This document shows, one piece after another, positions 28,301 to 40,070 of a stretch of DNA of 64,000 bases. The DNA comes from Phoronis australis (Eukaryota > Phoronida > Phoronidae). Within the stretch, counting starts at the first letter, position 1. The number at the start of each line of letters is the position of its first letter. The stretch spans positions 147,444 to 211,443 of the forward strand of contig NMRA01000038.1 in NCBI GenBank assembly GCA_002633005.1. The letters are read 5' to 3'. The notes beneath the pieces are model-generated. The model was not told the DNA's origin. It was given only the letters and a program-made list of their open reading frames with translations, and ran no database searches. Both the position numbers and the translations under genes were made by a program.

Positions 28301-31300
28301 TGTTACGCTAAGTTGCTAGTGCGCATCATATGTATACGTGTGATCTGCTGACATTCCAATTGGTTTCTGCAATCATGGGCTGATCGCCAGTCTTCGTGTA
28401 TAGATGAGTCATGACTATCGACTAGTTTGTAATCCATTGTCGTGTGCCCGAAGTGGAGCCTGCAACTCGCGCCGTGACATCTCACGCCGTTACAACGTCA
28501 TGTGCTCCGCGTATAAAAAACATATCTCTAGGCGTGAACTATGACACGTACTTAGTAACCAGTCTGCTAGAGACCCAGTGTACAAAATAAATTAAGATTA
28601 CGAAATTCAGCCCCGTTGGCTTTTCTCAGAGGCTGCCCGTAATTACACATCTAATTTGCTGCGACTGCAAGAACCCCAGCGGCGGCGAAATCGGATGAGC
28701 CTCTCAGCGGCAGCGTGACATGAGACTTCATTTCCGTAAAGTTTTCGGCACCTAAATGATTATGAATTCAGACTATATCCTGAAATACTATATACTCAAC
28801 CAGCATTACTTATAGGTGGCATTGGTTTTGAAAAATGTCTTGCATTCAGGTTGGCCGTTTCCAGACGGCGGAGCAAATAATGACAGACCTCCCACACTTT
28901 CAATAAACTTGAAGCTGGGATAGATGTACTTGCACTTCAAGAACATTCTAACGTTCAACTATGCGGTTGGCATTGTTTCCTCCCTAAGGAGCGTGGAGTT
29001 CTCGATTAAACTAAACTGTAATCTCAATCCCGCCCTTCAATGCTGATTGCTGCATGTCTTTGTTTCTGTTCTCGCGGTGACGTGAGACTTTCGAAATGCC
29101 ACATTCAAATGTCACTTGAGTAATTTTAAGCTCAACGAATTAGCCACACAAGGAATTAGTATTTTGAAATCAATTTTTTGTGTAGCTGATTCGTCTCTAA
29201 GGCCAATGGCCAGCCAAAAATGAAGGATAACAAAAAGTCGTTAATAGTCAGATAAAGGCATCTCTGCTTTTTGTGCCCACTATGCGTCTTCAACTAGATA
29301 AGTACTATAATTCATTTGCACTTGTAACTGGATTTCCAGCGTCTGCGTATATTTGCTGGAAATGATATGAGTACGTATTTCATAACAAAGCCACCGCAAG
29401 AGCATTGTCCTATGACTACGTCAGCCACGTACTAGACAATTTCCCGAAGTCTGAGTAAATTAGTCCTGGCTGTTCACAGTCTCCTAGCTGTTGTCTCGTA
29501 ACAATCATTCGTCAGTGACTGGTGAAAGGGACACGATCGGTTTCACGGCCCAAAAAAGCGGGTTATTTGGGGGATATTTTGAAGTAAAATTGGCTTCTTG
29601 AAATTATTTTGTAGCTTTGACCAGAGCCATAAAACAGCAACTCCGTTGTGTCTCGGGATTTTATTTAGAATGGCCGATTTTTAACATTGGCTGCCAATCG
29701 AAGTTAACTAAAATCGAGCCAACGACTAGGCTCCGTAAAAATGTCCGACGCAGGCAGTGTGTAGTGCTGATCAAAGCACCACTCTCCTAAGCGTTGAGAA
29801 CAAAATCGAGCGCTGGGCTACCCTCTGTCCATATGCTAGCGCCACCTATACGAGAGAGTGGTAGTAGTCTTTTGAAATGATGTTGCTCGACATGCAGTGC
29901 GGTGCGCATGCCTGGGTCTATGCCTTTTTTGTCGTGAGCGTATGGTGCTGGAGAGAGCCGGAAAAGTGTATTGAATCGTTTTGTTGTTTTAGTTTGACAT
30001 CTTATTACCTAATGTGTCTCAAACACGAACTTTTGTGGAGGTCATCGGTGATCAGTGCAGCAGCCACAAGCCTGGCAAGGATATTTCTCAATAGATGGAG
30101 TAGTGCTCTTATGCATTTCTCAACATCAACCAATTGAAATGCCGGGGTGTTATTTTCCAATTGGGATGCCCAAATGTTACTTCGTTTTGTTATTCAATGA
30201 GCAGCCAGGTTACACAATCCTTTCTGTGCCACTGGAACCTGACTTGAGACCCTGTCGGGTACTGTCGAGAAGAATGTACATGTAGCTCTGGAGCACCATA
30301 TGAGATGAGCTGAACATTTTAAAATTCCACTTTGCCCTGTTTAGCTGGCTAAAAGCAAAAATCGAATTAGACATTTTGCTCTCATAAAATCGCGTCTCTT
30401 AAAATTCCTACCGCAGTAAGATTCCATTTCCGTTAACAACCCAAGTTACAGGCAGCGCGCACATGTGCCATTTACGAATTCACAATTTTAGGGTTGACGA
30501 ACCCCAATTAACTGTGAAGCGTTTCTTGAGTCGCTGATGGTTTCAATGCTCTTGATAGTAACAACTAGTATCCTATCACAGTAAGTAATATCATGAGACC
30601 ACGTTTATGAGAGTAAAATGCCAAGAATTCGATTTTCCAGTCAGCTAAACAGGGCGAATTGCAGCTTTAAACGCAAACCTTCGATTTTTGAAATCCTATA
30701 GTGTTCCCAGTCTTTGACTAATTAAGCGATTGAAATCACCATCTAAGTCTCAACATTTTTCAAATGATTTCCATTTACTTTGTAAGCCAACGAACTAGCG
30801 TATATTATCTTACTTAGATCCGGTCAGGTTGTCTCCACGGGTAACCCCACGCCGCATTTTCAGACGGAAGCACATCATTACCTTGTAATATCAGGCATTT
30901 AAAGCAATGCCACCCAGCCATTTCTGTTCTCTTGCTTTCTTTCCTTGTAAATTGTACTATTTTTGAGTGGTCTCACGAAATGTCGTTTGGTAGTTTTAGG
31001 TTAGCCGACTGTACTAGACGGTCTCGTCACCCAGTGACTCCAGAAATGATACAAATTCCTCTTTCCTAAAAGGAAAATCAACTTAAACCCGACAACCTGA
31101 TAATTATAACTGCTAAACTATGCGTTTTGGGGGGTAATTTATCGTGGCATGACTGAACTTTAAAATTGCACTACGTGCCGGGTTAACTGAGCTTCCGAGA
31201 AGTTTCGATTATCTCGTTGGACTCGCAGACTCTTGCAAACACGAAATTGAAGCAAAACAAAAATCCACTTACCTAAGAAAGTCGAAGTCGTTTTTATGAA

Positions 31301-34300
31301 ATTACACTGAACAACTGCTGAGGTGTTGTGTGAAATATAATGTAAATTTTTGTAATTATGTTTTAGACTTTTCGCATTTTATTTATGCTTCGTTGTCGTC
31401 GATTATGTCCTGACTTTAAAAAGTAAGTTCTTGCAAAGAATAGAAGCAACGTCCCTGGTTGGTGATTAAGTTAGGTACGTGTCATATGATACCGTTTTTT
31501 CATATACTGGGTTCATGCATGCATACACAGACCAGTAATCGGGCAGCCTTATGTTAAATTCGTGGATCCGCCCCTGGTTTACAGTATAGTAATGGGTTTC
31601 AATAGCGTTTCAGCAGGTGCACGTGCACTAGTGTTACAAGTTCATTGGCAATCAATATATTGGAATATGATGCCTGTGGCGTGGAACACTTGACCGATTA
31701 TAACACAATCCTCAACACACGCCTTCATCCGGGTAAATACATGTACAGGTACATGCAAGTAGCATAGAAACACCTGGCCGTTTGTATCGGATTCTCTTTC
31801 ACAGCTCTCTTGAACAACTCATGTTTCATCAATTTTTCATTCGCCATCTCACTTTTTTATTTTATTTCATTCACACAAAAGACAAGACTGGTAGAACGTG
31901 ACTTCTAGGATGAAAAAAGCTACAGAAAATAAAATAAATGTTAACACGATATTGCTATTTCAGAGTAGAATAATAGTAAAATCTTCAATTGTCAAAATGC
32001 TGCATTAATGAGAGCATTTTCGCTTGACATTTTATAGTTGAACGGGTCTTACTAATGGATTTGGAGTGTTTCCTCATTTTTTGAAAATCTGGAATCAGTA
32101 CTTCGTTCTGTTTTTTTTTTTTTTTTTTTTTTTACTTTCATTCTCGTTAATCCTTTTCTCACAAACAATCTTTTGTTTCTTGTGTGGTCTTTCTGAATCG
32201 TGGATATATATTTCAAATCTTGTTGATACTCATGTCATTGCATCTGCATTGCTTGCCTCGTTTAGCTCCATCAAGTAAAGCGAACTTTTGAAATTTACAT
32301 GCGGTTCAGTTCTACTGCCGCAGGGCGCATATTGTCCGTTTTTTGTGAGTAAAATGCTTTAAAATTTGACTTGGTTGAGGCATTCGCGACTTCCACTAAT
32401 GTATCAAGTGAAGCATCCTGCATTCCTTTGTGATAACCAGAAAATTGTCGCGTTGCCTTTCAGGAAATAATCAATGTCTTTCAGCAAAATGTATTACCCG
32501 AGAAAGTGATATAATTAAAACGTGTTATATTTCGGAACATAGGCTGAAGCTATGCGTGTTTCTCACCCTTTCAGATTCAAATTTCATTAAATTTGCAAAG
32601 ATAGCTACGGCGATAGCTGTCATTAAAACCAAGCCAACCTGCCAGACAGGTGAGGACTACGCCAGAGAGTTATGCACTAAATTCCGCGAAGATCAGTTAG
32701 AATTGGAGCGAAGAAATGAGGAACTGAGCCTGGAAATTCTTCGTCTGAGACGCAACCTTGTCACGTCCCGGTTACTTCAAGGTAATGTTTTGTTAACATG
32801 CTTGAACTTTGAGAGAAAGTTTTTCATGTAAAATGCTCGGTCGGACTTAATGAAGTGAAATGAAGAAGGGAAAGCCAGGTACCTAGATATTGGGTTGGCT
32901 GCTTCAACGGAGGCATTTTGCCACACCTGTCGAATGTTTCCTTTTGATAAAAAAGAGTCGATGTCACCTTGGGGAGCGTTTGGTGTACATTGCTTACGAC
33001 CTCTTAAAGTTGCCAAGTCCATGTATTTTACAATTTTTGCTTGGTTTCAAATTATTTGGAAATGAAATTAAACACGATTTAAGGAATTTCACAGTTATCA
33101 AGAACACGTCGAGGTCACGGTCATTGGCATTTGATGCAAATTTTTCACAATTTTCTGTGGACACAGATTTAATTTTCTGCGATTATTGTTATGGTGTACA
33201 ATACACAGCTTAGGGGATTTTTGTAGCCGTATTAAAGATCACAAATCGCTTCCATGTACAACACACAAAGTGCGTTTCAAGTTGAATTGTGACGTATTAT
33301 TTGCCAAACTCGGGTCCAGCAACTTTAGCCTTGCCTGTACCGTCGAACGGATTTTGGTGGGAAAGTCGCAAGGTTAGCTGTGATGAACTCAATCTAGTTG
33401 AATTTTGGTTTTAAATATTAATTCACCGGAAGCTATGCAATTATCCAGTTTACACACCCTACACCACTCGACAAATATGGCGCGAAAATGATTAAGTCAC
33501 TCCCAGGTGTAACTTAGTAAGCGGTGGCTGGTAATTACTCGCCTTGTCTGCGGGTTTGCGCCCACACTACGACTTGCGCTGGAGTTCGTTTTCCTATAGC
33601 CACACGTACAACAAGTTAACCTACCTCGATAAGGTGGGGTAAGTTGTTACACGTGTGCCAAGTTGCCCCTACGCAAGCGGTGCCCGCAGTACTACTACTA
33701 AACCTAGCGACAACGCGTTCCATGAGTAACTTGTTTGATGGTATGCTTGTGTGGACGACATATGCAAAAAAGAATTTCAATAACGTTTTATGCTACTTTT
33801 AATTTTTTCAGGAATATCCTTATTTTTATAGACCCTGATTCAAAATTCGAAAATTTTGAAAGCACTTCCGAACATCGCTCTTGAGAATAAAGCGTTTAGT
33901 ATGATGTCTGAAATTTTTAACCGTTTCTGAGATATGGTGTTCCAAAGTTTTCCACATTTTACCATTTTTCAACGGTCCTACGTAACCTTCAGAATATTTG
34001 CGAATACAGTGAGGTCACCTTGCCTTGTGTCATTTAGAAGATCGCGATGTGTCGCCCAGAGAATCAAAGATGATTCTAACACCTCCATGTTCATCAGAGT
34101 TTCACCCAGAACCGAAGAACGGATTGGACAGTTTGCTAAAGGAACACTGTCAGTTCTATCAAAGTATTCTCTGTATACAGGTTAGTTGTTATACCTGGTT
34201 CTTACGCTTTTCTGTTGTGAGCAATGTTTTAATGTCAAGAAAATTGTGAAGTTCAATTATCGGAATTGAGCCGAGCAAGGATCTGTCGACAGTTGTTATG

Positions 34301-37300
34301 TGTGTTTCTATGTATATTCCGTCCATGTTGTCAGAGTTCCCAGAGGCGGATTCAGGGGGTTCAAGGGGGCCATGCCCCCCCTCCCTAAATTCTCCCATAT
34401 ATCATTTGGCAGTTCGGGGTGTGAATTACTGACTAGCATAAGCGCGCACCCAGGGGGGTCGGGGAGCGAATGCACAATGCATAGGCCTTGAACAAACACC
34501 GTTTACCGTTTTTTTTTTTAGTAATAAGGTCCACAAATCCAAAACTTTGAGACCCTGCATCCCTACATTTTAGGCTGGGCGCGCGCATGTGGCGAAATTC
34601 TGGTTATTCCTGTGCCCTGCCCAACCCCCCATAACTCAAAATCCTGGATCCGCCCATGGTTCCGTAAGATTATTCGTGGATTTCCGCTTTGCTTTTCATG
34701 TATACAAAAGGGTTGAATTGCCGAGTTAATCGCGGTTAACAGACAGCCCCGCTTTTTGCATCGGTTCAGTTTTTCAGTTAATAACTGAAGCTGCTACTTT
34801 TTATTACAGAAACTATGCCTTTTTAAAACCGTTTTTAAAAACTTGATAGACAGTCCCATGTCGCAAAGAAACCTCATTTCTTTCCAGCGCTTGACGCTCA
34901 GCTGGCTGCATTCGGCGACCTGGCAAAAATCCCAGGTCGCCAAGTGAAATCATCGGCGCCAACGGCTGACGACCTGGTGTAGACCTCGAATTTTTCCCAG
35001 GGCGCCAAACACAATCTGAGGTTGCATTGGCGACCTGCAGGTCGCCAAATCGAGCGCTGCTATCAATGTTCAGTTGAGGGGTGTTATAAATAATTTTTTG
35101 GTTTTATGGCAGTTAGTATACAACCACTTTTCAGGATAATTTGGTATATGTCTTTGGTTTCTGAGAAAATTAAAAATAAAACTGAGCCAAACGTCAAAAT
35201 GGAAAAGTTGTGAACTTTTCCAAAGTACATGTAGTCAATTCCTTCAACGAAAGCAACTTACGGTAGGGCAAATATACATGTACATGTACCCTCGTATATA
35301 CCGACTCTGTAACCCGACCGATTCTATAAAAATTGCAACATGTGAGTTTTGAACAAAAGATAGTAGACAAAAGTAGTAATCTGCACAAAATGCGTGTGGT
35401 TTTGGGGGGACTAACTGTTAAGTATTCCAACCAAATTCCTTTCATAAAAGTAAACAGAAAATCTGGACGCTGTGATGAGCGTGTAATACAAAATCATAGA
35501 GCTAAAACGGCATTAAATCCGTGCTTTTTGTCAAAAAAAAACGGTTTGTATTTAGACTGCTTAGATTATCGATATAAAATTAGTCTTGAATTTGGTTGGA
35601 ATGTTTGAACAGTATGTCCCCCAATAACCACACATATTTTGTTATCAGTGCCAGTATTTGTCTCTTCAGGGAGCATGTGATCAAGTCGAGAGCGCGGTTG
35701 GGTTTAGCTTGACCGAAACAACCCTAGTTACATGCTGTTTCAGTTTGAAACGCATAAGACAATACCTTCTAAATCAACTTGGCGCGTCATCCAACTTGAC
35801 TAACATAGCAAATGTGCTAGCGACCGTTGTAAGACTGGTTCAAAAGTTACCAACACTCCAAAAAGAAAGGCTATGCCAAGAAGTGATGATTTTGGTGGAG
35901 GAGGTCGGCAACTGTATTGTGAAGAATAAGGACACTAATATGGTGAGAATATTCATTTCTTTATCAAAATGTAATAGGCTAGTAAAAGTTTGGGCTGATA
36001 GTTTGACTATTTTGTAGCGTCTTTTCCTTTCACGTTGTGAACATTGCGTATTGGTCAAAGGATATAGTCGCGTTAGATCTGTGTAAGGTGTTCCGCGACT
36101 ATGCGTGTTGGAATGTGCTGCCATCTTGTGGTCAAAGCAACAGTAATTACATTTCCTGTACATACTTGAGGATTGGGACGCATTGAAACACTTCTCTATT
36201 TACATAATTCCGCCATCATACACAATACGAACGCTATATTTGGGTATGTTGTCCAGAAAATTTTGCTCCTAAAGGATGAAAAATGAGAAAACGTGATGAG
36301 AATTGAGGTAGCGGAGACAATTCATGTTTATGTACAGTCGAATATCATGTTGCTGTATTTGCTCTTCAAGTCTTGGATTTGATTTTCTGAAAATTCTTCC
36401 TATACTGTCTTAGCGCATTGTCTGCCAGACGAAGCAGACTTTCTTGTTGTCCTTAAATATTCTATTCATACTAGAAATATCTTCAGATGCTGTAAATAAT
36501 AAATCAAATTGCGATGTTTAATGAAATGTGCAAATGTAATCGCTACTCTGTTGTCGGCCAATCATTAATTCCTAGAATTGACATCTTTGTCAAAAACTTA
36601 AGTGGTTCAGAATAATTGCTTGCATTGCCAACATTTGAAGTGGTAACAATGTTGCTAACATGATAGATGCTCTGTGATTTTGTTCAAACGTGATAATTGT
36701 CTTTGCAGCGTAATACCTTGAATGACTTGACCCGGCTGCTGGTTACGCTGTCTGAAGTACCCACACTTCGAGGAAAGATCCTTTGCTATTTGGTGCAACA
36801 AATTCGAGATTTTTCCCATGTACTGAGAATACCTGACTCTGATGAAGTGGACACTTTTGCGTGGAGTTTCGAAAACATTTTCTATATTTTTCAAACGTGC
36901 GAACATATTTTAACTGACGAAATTAACCTTACTGATGGAAAAAGCCATGGGATTAGAAATAGCAAGTCGGTTGAAATTCTGACAAATATTTCCGAGGGCG
37001 AAGAAATGGCAAAAAGTGTAAAAGATCGTGAAGATCACAGCGACGACTCAATTCGACGACTCGGCTCAAATGTACGTGATTCCCAGGCCTCGCGAATTCA
37101 CATCGCTGCAACATCGTGTTCGGCGGGCGAGAAAAAAACGCTGCCATCCATTGATGAAAGCAGAGGTAGATTTACCAATGGTATGGAACTTGAGAGGAAT
37201 CAAGGAATCGATGATAACGAAAAGCAACTAGTAAACGAAATGTTGGAGAGTTCGCAGCTGCATCTCTCTAAGCGTTTTCCGTTGTTTACTCACTACGTCT

Positions 37301-37335
37301 GGAGGCTGTCCGCGTTGTTGAACTGCCTATGTTAG
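25370..37335 (+). CDS. MEI4: MEI4: meiotic double-strand break formation protein (five exons, about 421 aa)
   Basis: Family knowledge: MEI4 forms the REC114-MEI4 complex that, with IHO1, lets SPO11 make programmed DNA breaks on meiotic chromosome axes. Seen: exons 32575-32781, 34038-34180, 35670-35942 and 36709-37335 (TAG at 37333) chain in one frame with AG/GT borders. The N-terminal helix FIKFAKIATAIAVI followed by a Glu/Arg-rich coiled coil corresponds to the REC114-binding N-terminus of mammalian MEI4. The C-terminal exon has ENIFYIFQTCEHIL and SQLHLSKRFPLFTHYVWRL, collinear with the conserved mammalian C-terminus (vertebrate protein about 385 aa). Exon 32575 begins with two bases of a split codon, so a start exon lies upstream; the best candidate is 25370-25385 (see that entry). 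A Ser/Asp-rich acidic insert near residues 255-360 is poorly conserved. Confidence 0.9.
25905..26100. mobile_element. GC-rich degraded element
   Basis: A GC-rich island in AT-rich DNA with gggggctgggcctgggggct, a run of 13 C, and outer gtgggcggcggcgca / tgctgcgccacccat in inverted orientation. Non-coding. In the long first MEI4 intron if that model holds. Confidence 0.45.
27845..28080. repeat. Foldback region with repeated tacgctcgtaaatgtacac motif
   Basis: cactcgttaattacg at the left and aaattacgagtgtag at the right form inverted ends; between them acttgtaaa and cgctcgtaaatgtacacttgtaaa recur. Similar motifs at 1336-1465. Confidence 0.5.
32111..32133. repeat. Poly-T tract
   Basis: A run of 23 T about 440 bases before MEI4 exon 2. 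No flanking retroposon body recognised. Confidence 0.9.
32575..32781 (+). CDS. MEI4: MEI4 exon (N-terminal helix and coiled coil)
   Basis: Acceptor ctcaccctttcag, donor CAAG|GTAATG. Encodes DSNFIKFAKIATAIAVIKTK, then TGEDYARELCTKFREDQLEL and a leucine/arginine heptad region ending VTSRLLQ. The same helix plus LRxxL..SR pattern is found in mammalian MEI4. Ends in phase 1. Confidence 0.88.
33602..33658. repeat. Hairpin, stem about 25 bp
   Basis: acacgtacaacaagttaacctacct and aggtggggtaagttgttacacgtgt are near inverse copies around a five-base loop. In the MEI4 intron before exon 3. Probably a MITE remnant. Confidence 0.65.
34038..34180 (+). CDS. MEI4: MEI4 exon 3
   Basis: Acceptor gtgtcatttag, donor CAG|GTTAGT; phase 1 in, phase 0 out. 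Ser/Pro-rich linker (RDVSPRES, PPCSSEFHPEP), then LLKEHCQFYQSILCIQ, similar to the conserved segment of mammalian MEI4 in which a short HxQFxQ helix opens the C-terminal helical domain. Confidence 0.82.
34335..34662. mobile_element. Short-TIR element (ggcggatYcagg ends), copy 1
   Basis: Starts ggcggattcagg and ends cctggatccgcc, inverted with one mismatch. About 325 bp; near identical in layout to 63045-63360. Non-coding. In the MEI4 intron after exon 3. Confidence 0.85.
34886..35062. mobile_element. Small foldback with repeated ggcgacctg/caggtcgcc
   Basis: Outer agcgcttgacg / gagcgctgct-type ends and several inverted copies of ggcgacctgg occur within 180 bp, giving nested hairpins. In the MEI4 intron before exon 4. 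Confidence 0.55.
35670..35942 (+). CDS. MEI4: MEI4 exon 4 (helical core)
   Basis: Acceptor tttgtctcttcag, donor ATG|GTGAGA; 91 codons, phase 0 at both ends. All-helical: VESAVGFSLTETTLVTCCF, IRQYLLNQLGASSNLTNIAN, VVRLVQKLPTLQKERL. This suits the HEAT-like helical repeats described for MEI4. Confidence 0.85.
36709..37335 (+). CDS. MEI4: MEI4 last exon
   Basis: Acceptor aattgtctttgcag; 208 codons then TAG. Starts RNTLNDLTRLLVTLSEVPTL; FENIFYIFQTCEHIL and HLSKRFPLFTHYVWRLSALL are the strongest MEI4 signatures. Between them is about 100 residues of charged, Ser-rich, probably disordered sequence. Confidence 0.92.
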   Translation, partial: RNTLNDLTRLLVTLSEVPTLRGKILCYLVQQIRDFSHVLRIPDSDEVDTFAWSFENIFYIFQTCEHILTDEINLTDGKSHGIRNSKSVEILTNISEGEEMAKSVKDREDHSDDSIRRLGSNVRDSQASRIHIAATSCSAGEKKTLPSIDESRGRFTNGMELERNQGIDDNEKQLVNEMLESSQLHLSKRFPLFTHYVWRLSALLNCLC

Positions 37336-37446
37336 CCCACGGGAATGTTAACTGTAATTGCAACTCATTCCGCAAAAATGCATTATTTTAAAGCAAGAAA
37401 GATGAGCAGTTTTGTTAGATTACAAACCGTAAGTAGAGAATGGGAT

Positions 37447-37452
37447 AATAAA
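37447..37452 (+). terminator. MEI4 polyadenylation signal
   Basis: AATAAA 112 bases after the MEI4 stop codon, followed by a TG-rich stretch (tgtctggtttgtt), the usual layout of an animal cleavage site. This would give a short 3' UTR. Confidence 0.6.
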
Positions 37453-39498
37453 ATTGTCTGGTTTGTTATTGCTGGCGGGTTCATTTCGAGACGCCACTCT
37501 CATTCACGACTGAGTTATTGATTTCGGTATGGAAAAAGATGAAAAAGTAAATACCTGTCAACGGAAAGCTTCATTTGATTAAGGCAACCCTTGATCATTA
37601 CGAAACTGCGCGTAACAATTTTTGATGTATTTTTGCCAGCCACTTTGTGTGTTATCGCTATTTCAGTTGCCAGTAGATAACCAGTGTTACTATACTTTGG
37701 CAACAGTCCTTCATTAACACACGCTTGCGTTGCAAGCCTGATCAGATGTATTACGTATAATCTTCAGTCCATTGCGCCTCCGCCTTGCATGTAACATAGC
37801 CCCAATAGAGATTCAACTGTGTTCTCTAAATTAGTGAGTAAATAACGTCTACAACTGCGCTGAAAATTAAGGTGGGTCTCTACTGGGACTGTTTCTTAAA
37901 GTCGGACAGCCACAACTGTCGGAATGTACTTTTTTAAAAATCTTCGGTTACGACGACGAATGGCAACGCCGTTATAATTGAGAATTGCTAGAGTGTGATA
38001 AACTTACAATTGTTCGTAATAAAATATACATGCGTCGTGTCAAGTGTTAAAAAATATGTTTCATTAGATGGTCTAATCTTAAAGGTGTCTTTTTCGTGCT
38101 TCAGTGGTCGATGTGTTATCTATCGTTAATTTTTTTCAAAAGACAACCGACTCTTGCAAATTTTTAAAAAATCACGAAAGTTTTGGCGGGTGATGAAGAA
38201 CCTGCTGCTCAAGAATGCTAAGAATACTTCTTTGGCTTACTTTATAATGCACTACCTTAGTAAGCATTTCCTTTTAAGGTGAATCGCAGTGGCGAATTTA
38301 TGAGGGAAGGGGGCCATGGACGCGACAGTATATGCAAAACGGCGAAACTATCGCTTGGTGATGAATGTAAAACTAGCGCGTGGCTATGAACATACACGTA
38401 TGCCATCAACGCATTAATATTAACTGCGGGTTTGTTTTGACAGGGAATATTTTCATTTATAGAATGTGGGTAGGTCTGGTGGCATAAGTTTACACATATG
38501 ACCGTACGATAAAATTCAAATTTTGACTGTATGCCCTAAAATAGTTAAACATTGCTTGACTGCAAAATAGATGCTATCAGAGATTACGCAAAGTTGACGT
38601 GATTGTTCAGGCGTTTAGGTGTCTGTGACGGGTGTGGATTGGTGTCAAGACATTGTGCTTGGACTCGCAGAATTAAGTTTCTCGCAAAAACCAGCGTTGT
38701 ACCAATGAGTCCATCTATTTGCAAAAAAAAATTCAATTGTGACGAGTTCACCGTCGTTTTCAATTTCCGCTCATTTAATGAGAATACAGTCCGTACCTGT
38801 ACACATTTCATTATCCCACCCAAGATGAGTCTGTTATATTCTCTCCCCAAGCGAAGCTAGACTTTTTGTTTTCACTAGACATTACAAATAGTTGTAGACT
38901 CGTAGTCACCAAGTAAAATTAGTGTGAAAAATAAAGCCTTTTAAGTCTTTGCTTTGCACGCTAATCCCACGTTTCAGATATTGCGAATCTGTAAAGCCGA
39001 CAAAGAGGCTGATTCAAAACAGTGAAGCACAATGTACTGGTGTCGCTTTGTACAACTCACAAAATGATTTCACAAAATTATATAAAAATATGTTCAAATT
39101 TTCAATGCTGTCTACGAGGGTACATTTCTCATCTCAGAAATTTGCCTCTTGAGAGTCCATTCTTAGTTACCGTCCTTCTTTCCCAGAATGCCTTAGCACG
39201 GCTTAATTATGTCCTGTAGATCCGCGAACGTGTACTTCCTAACATATCCTTCCGACAATAATCCCTGCGGGACACTTGGTCACTTTACACAGGAAATTAG
39301 TAAGATGACACCCACCAGGAGCCTCGTCTCGGAACAATTTTTTTACATCTGCTTCGTAATCCAACTTGTGTGTATTATCTTACTTAGATCCAGTCCGATG
39401 ATTTCCATATGCGGTATTTTCAGTCGAAATACCTGACATAATCTTATACTATTCTGGGCATCAAATTCAATGCCATTCTATTTTTATTAACTGGCGTG
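37453..39498. other. Intergenic downstream of MEI4, no gene seen
   Basis: AT-rich, short frames only. A fragment near 38290-38335 (gcagtggcgaatttatgagg ... ggggccatgg) may be a broken end of the ggcggatYcagg element. Confidence 0.5.
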
Positions 39499-39639
39499 CG
39501 TTCAGTAGACGCTAGGACCTATGCTATAACCTACCTAAAACCTAGTCAAAGTCACGTGTTCTCATTTAGAATGCACGGCAATATCCCACGTAATCTCGCG
39601 AAGTCTTGCTTTTTAGCGAGGTCCTAGCGTTACTGAACG
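39499..39639. mobile_element. 141-bp MITE-like element with 20-bp TIRs
   Basis: cgttcagtagacgctaggacct at the left and aggtcctagcgttactgaacg at the right are inverse copies differing by one inserted G. The centre is AT-rich without coding potential. Confidence 0.8.
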
Positions 39640-39852
39640 GGAGGCTGGGCTTAATTTCTCTTGCATCCTTTTCCCGTCTATAGTCTCTTTGTCGAGCTGT
39701 TAATGAACGGGCTCACAAACATCATCAGCAGTTCTTGGTGAGCTGATTTGTGATCTCGCCACCTAGAGGCGCGGCAACAGACGCCTCCGGTAATACTTGA
39801 TGGCTTCAGGCATTTACAATTTTGATACTTCGATACCATGCGCGCATCGAAC

Positions 39853-40070
39853 GAGCCCCCCAATTTGGCGAATTGGGCAAAAAGGTCCGCCTTTGAGAAA
39901 CAGACACTCCGTAAAAAGTAGAAGACGAGACAAAAGTCCACTAAAATGCTAGGAACTATCAAAATTCGGATAATGCACAATTCATAACACTGAATCTTAG
40001 TAAAAGGTCTACATTCTCAAAAATTCTAGCCCCTCCAATTTTAGACTGGGTGATCCCCTGGATATTGGGC
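39853..40070. repeat. Dispersed repeat copy related to 1-270
   Basis: ccccccaatttggcgaattgg, gacaaaagtccac, agtaaaaggtctacat, aaaaattctagcccc and gactgggtg occur in the same order and orientation as at 1-270. Confidence 0.65.

Larger units (their letters stand above)
25386..32574. other. Long putative MEI4 intron 1, no exon recognised
   Basis: About 7.2 kb of AT-rich sequence without frames resembling known families. Holds a 13-bp repeat (cagacagtcacgc, 26925-26960), a degraded tacgctcgtaa-type foldback (27845-28080) and an end fragment of the ggatccgcc element near 31560. A further MEI4 start exon could hide here. Confidence 0.5.

Noticed and set aside
32430-32574. Upstream extension of the MEI4 exon frame to 32430
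   Set aside because: A strong acceptor (ctcaccctttcag) at 32574 and the family N-terminus show that coding begins at 32575; the upstream residues are intron.
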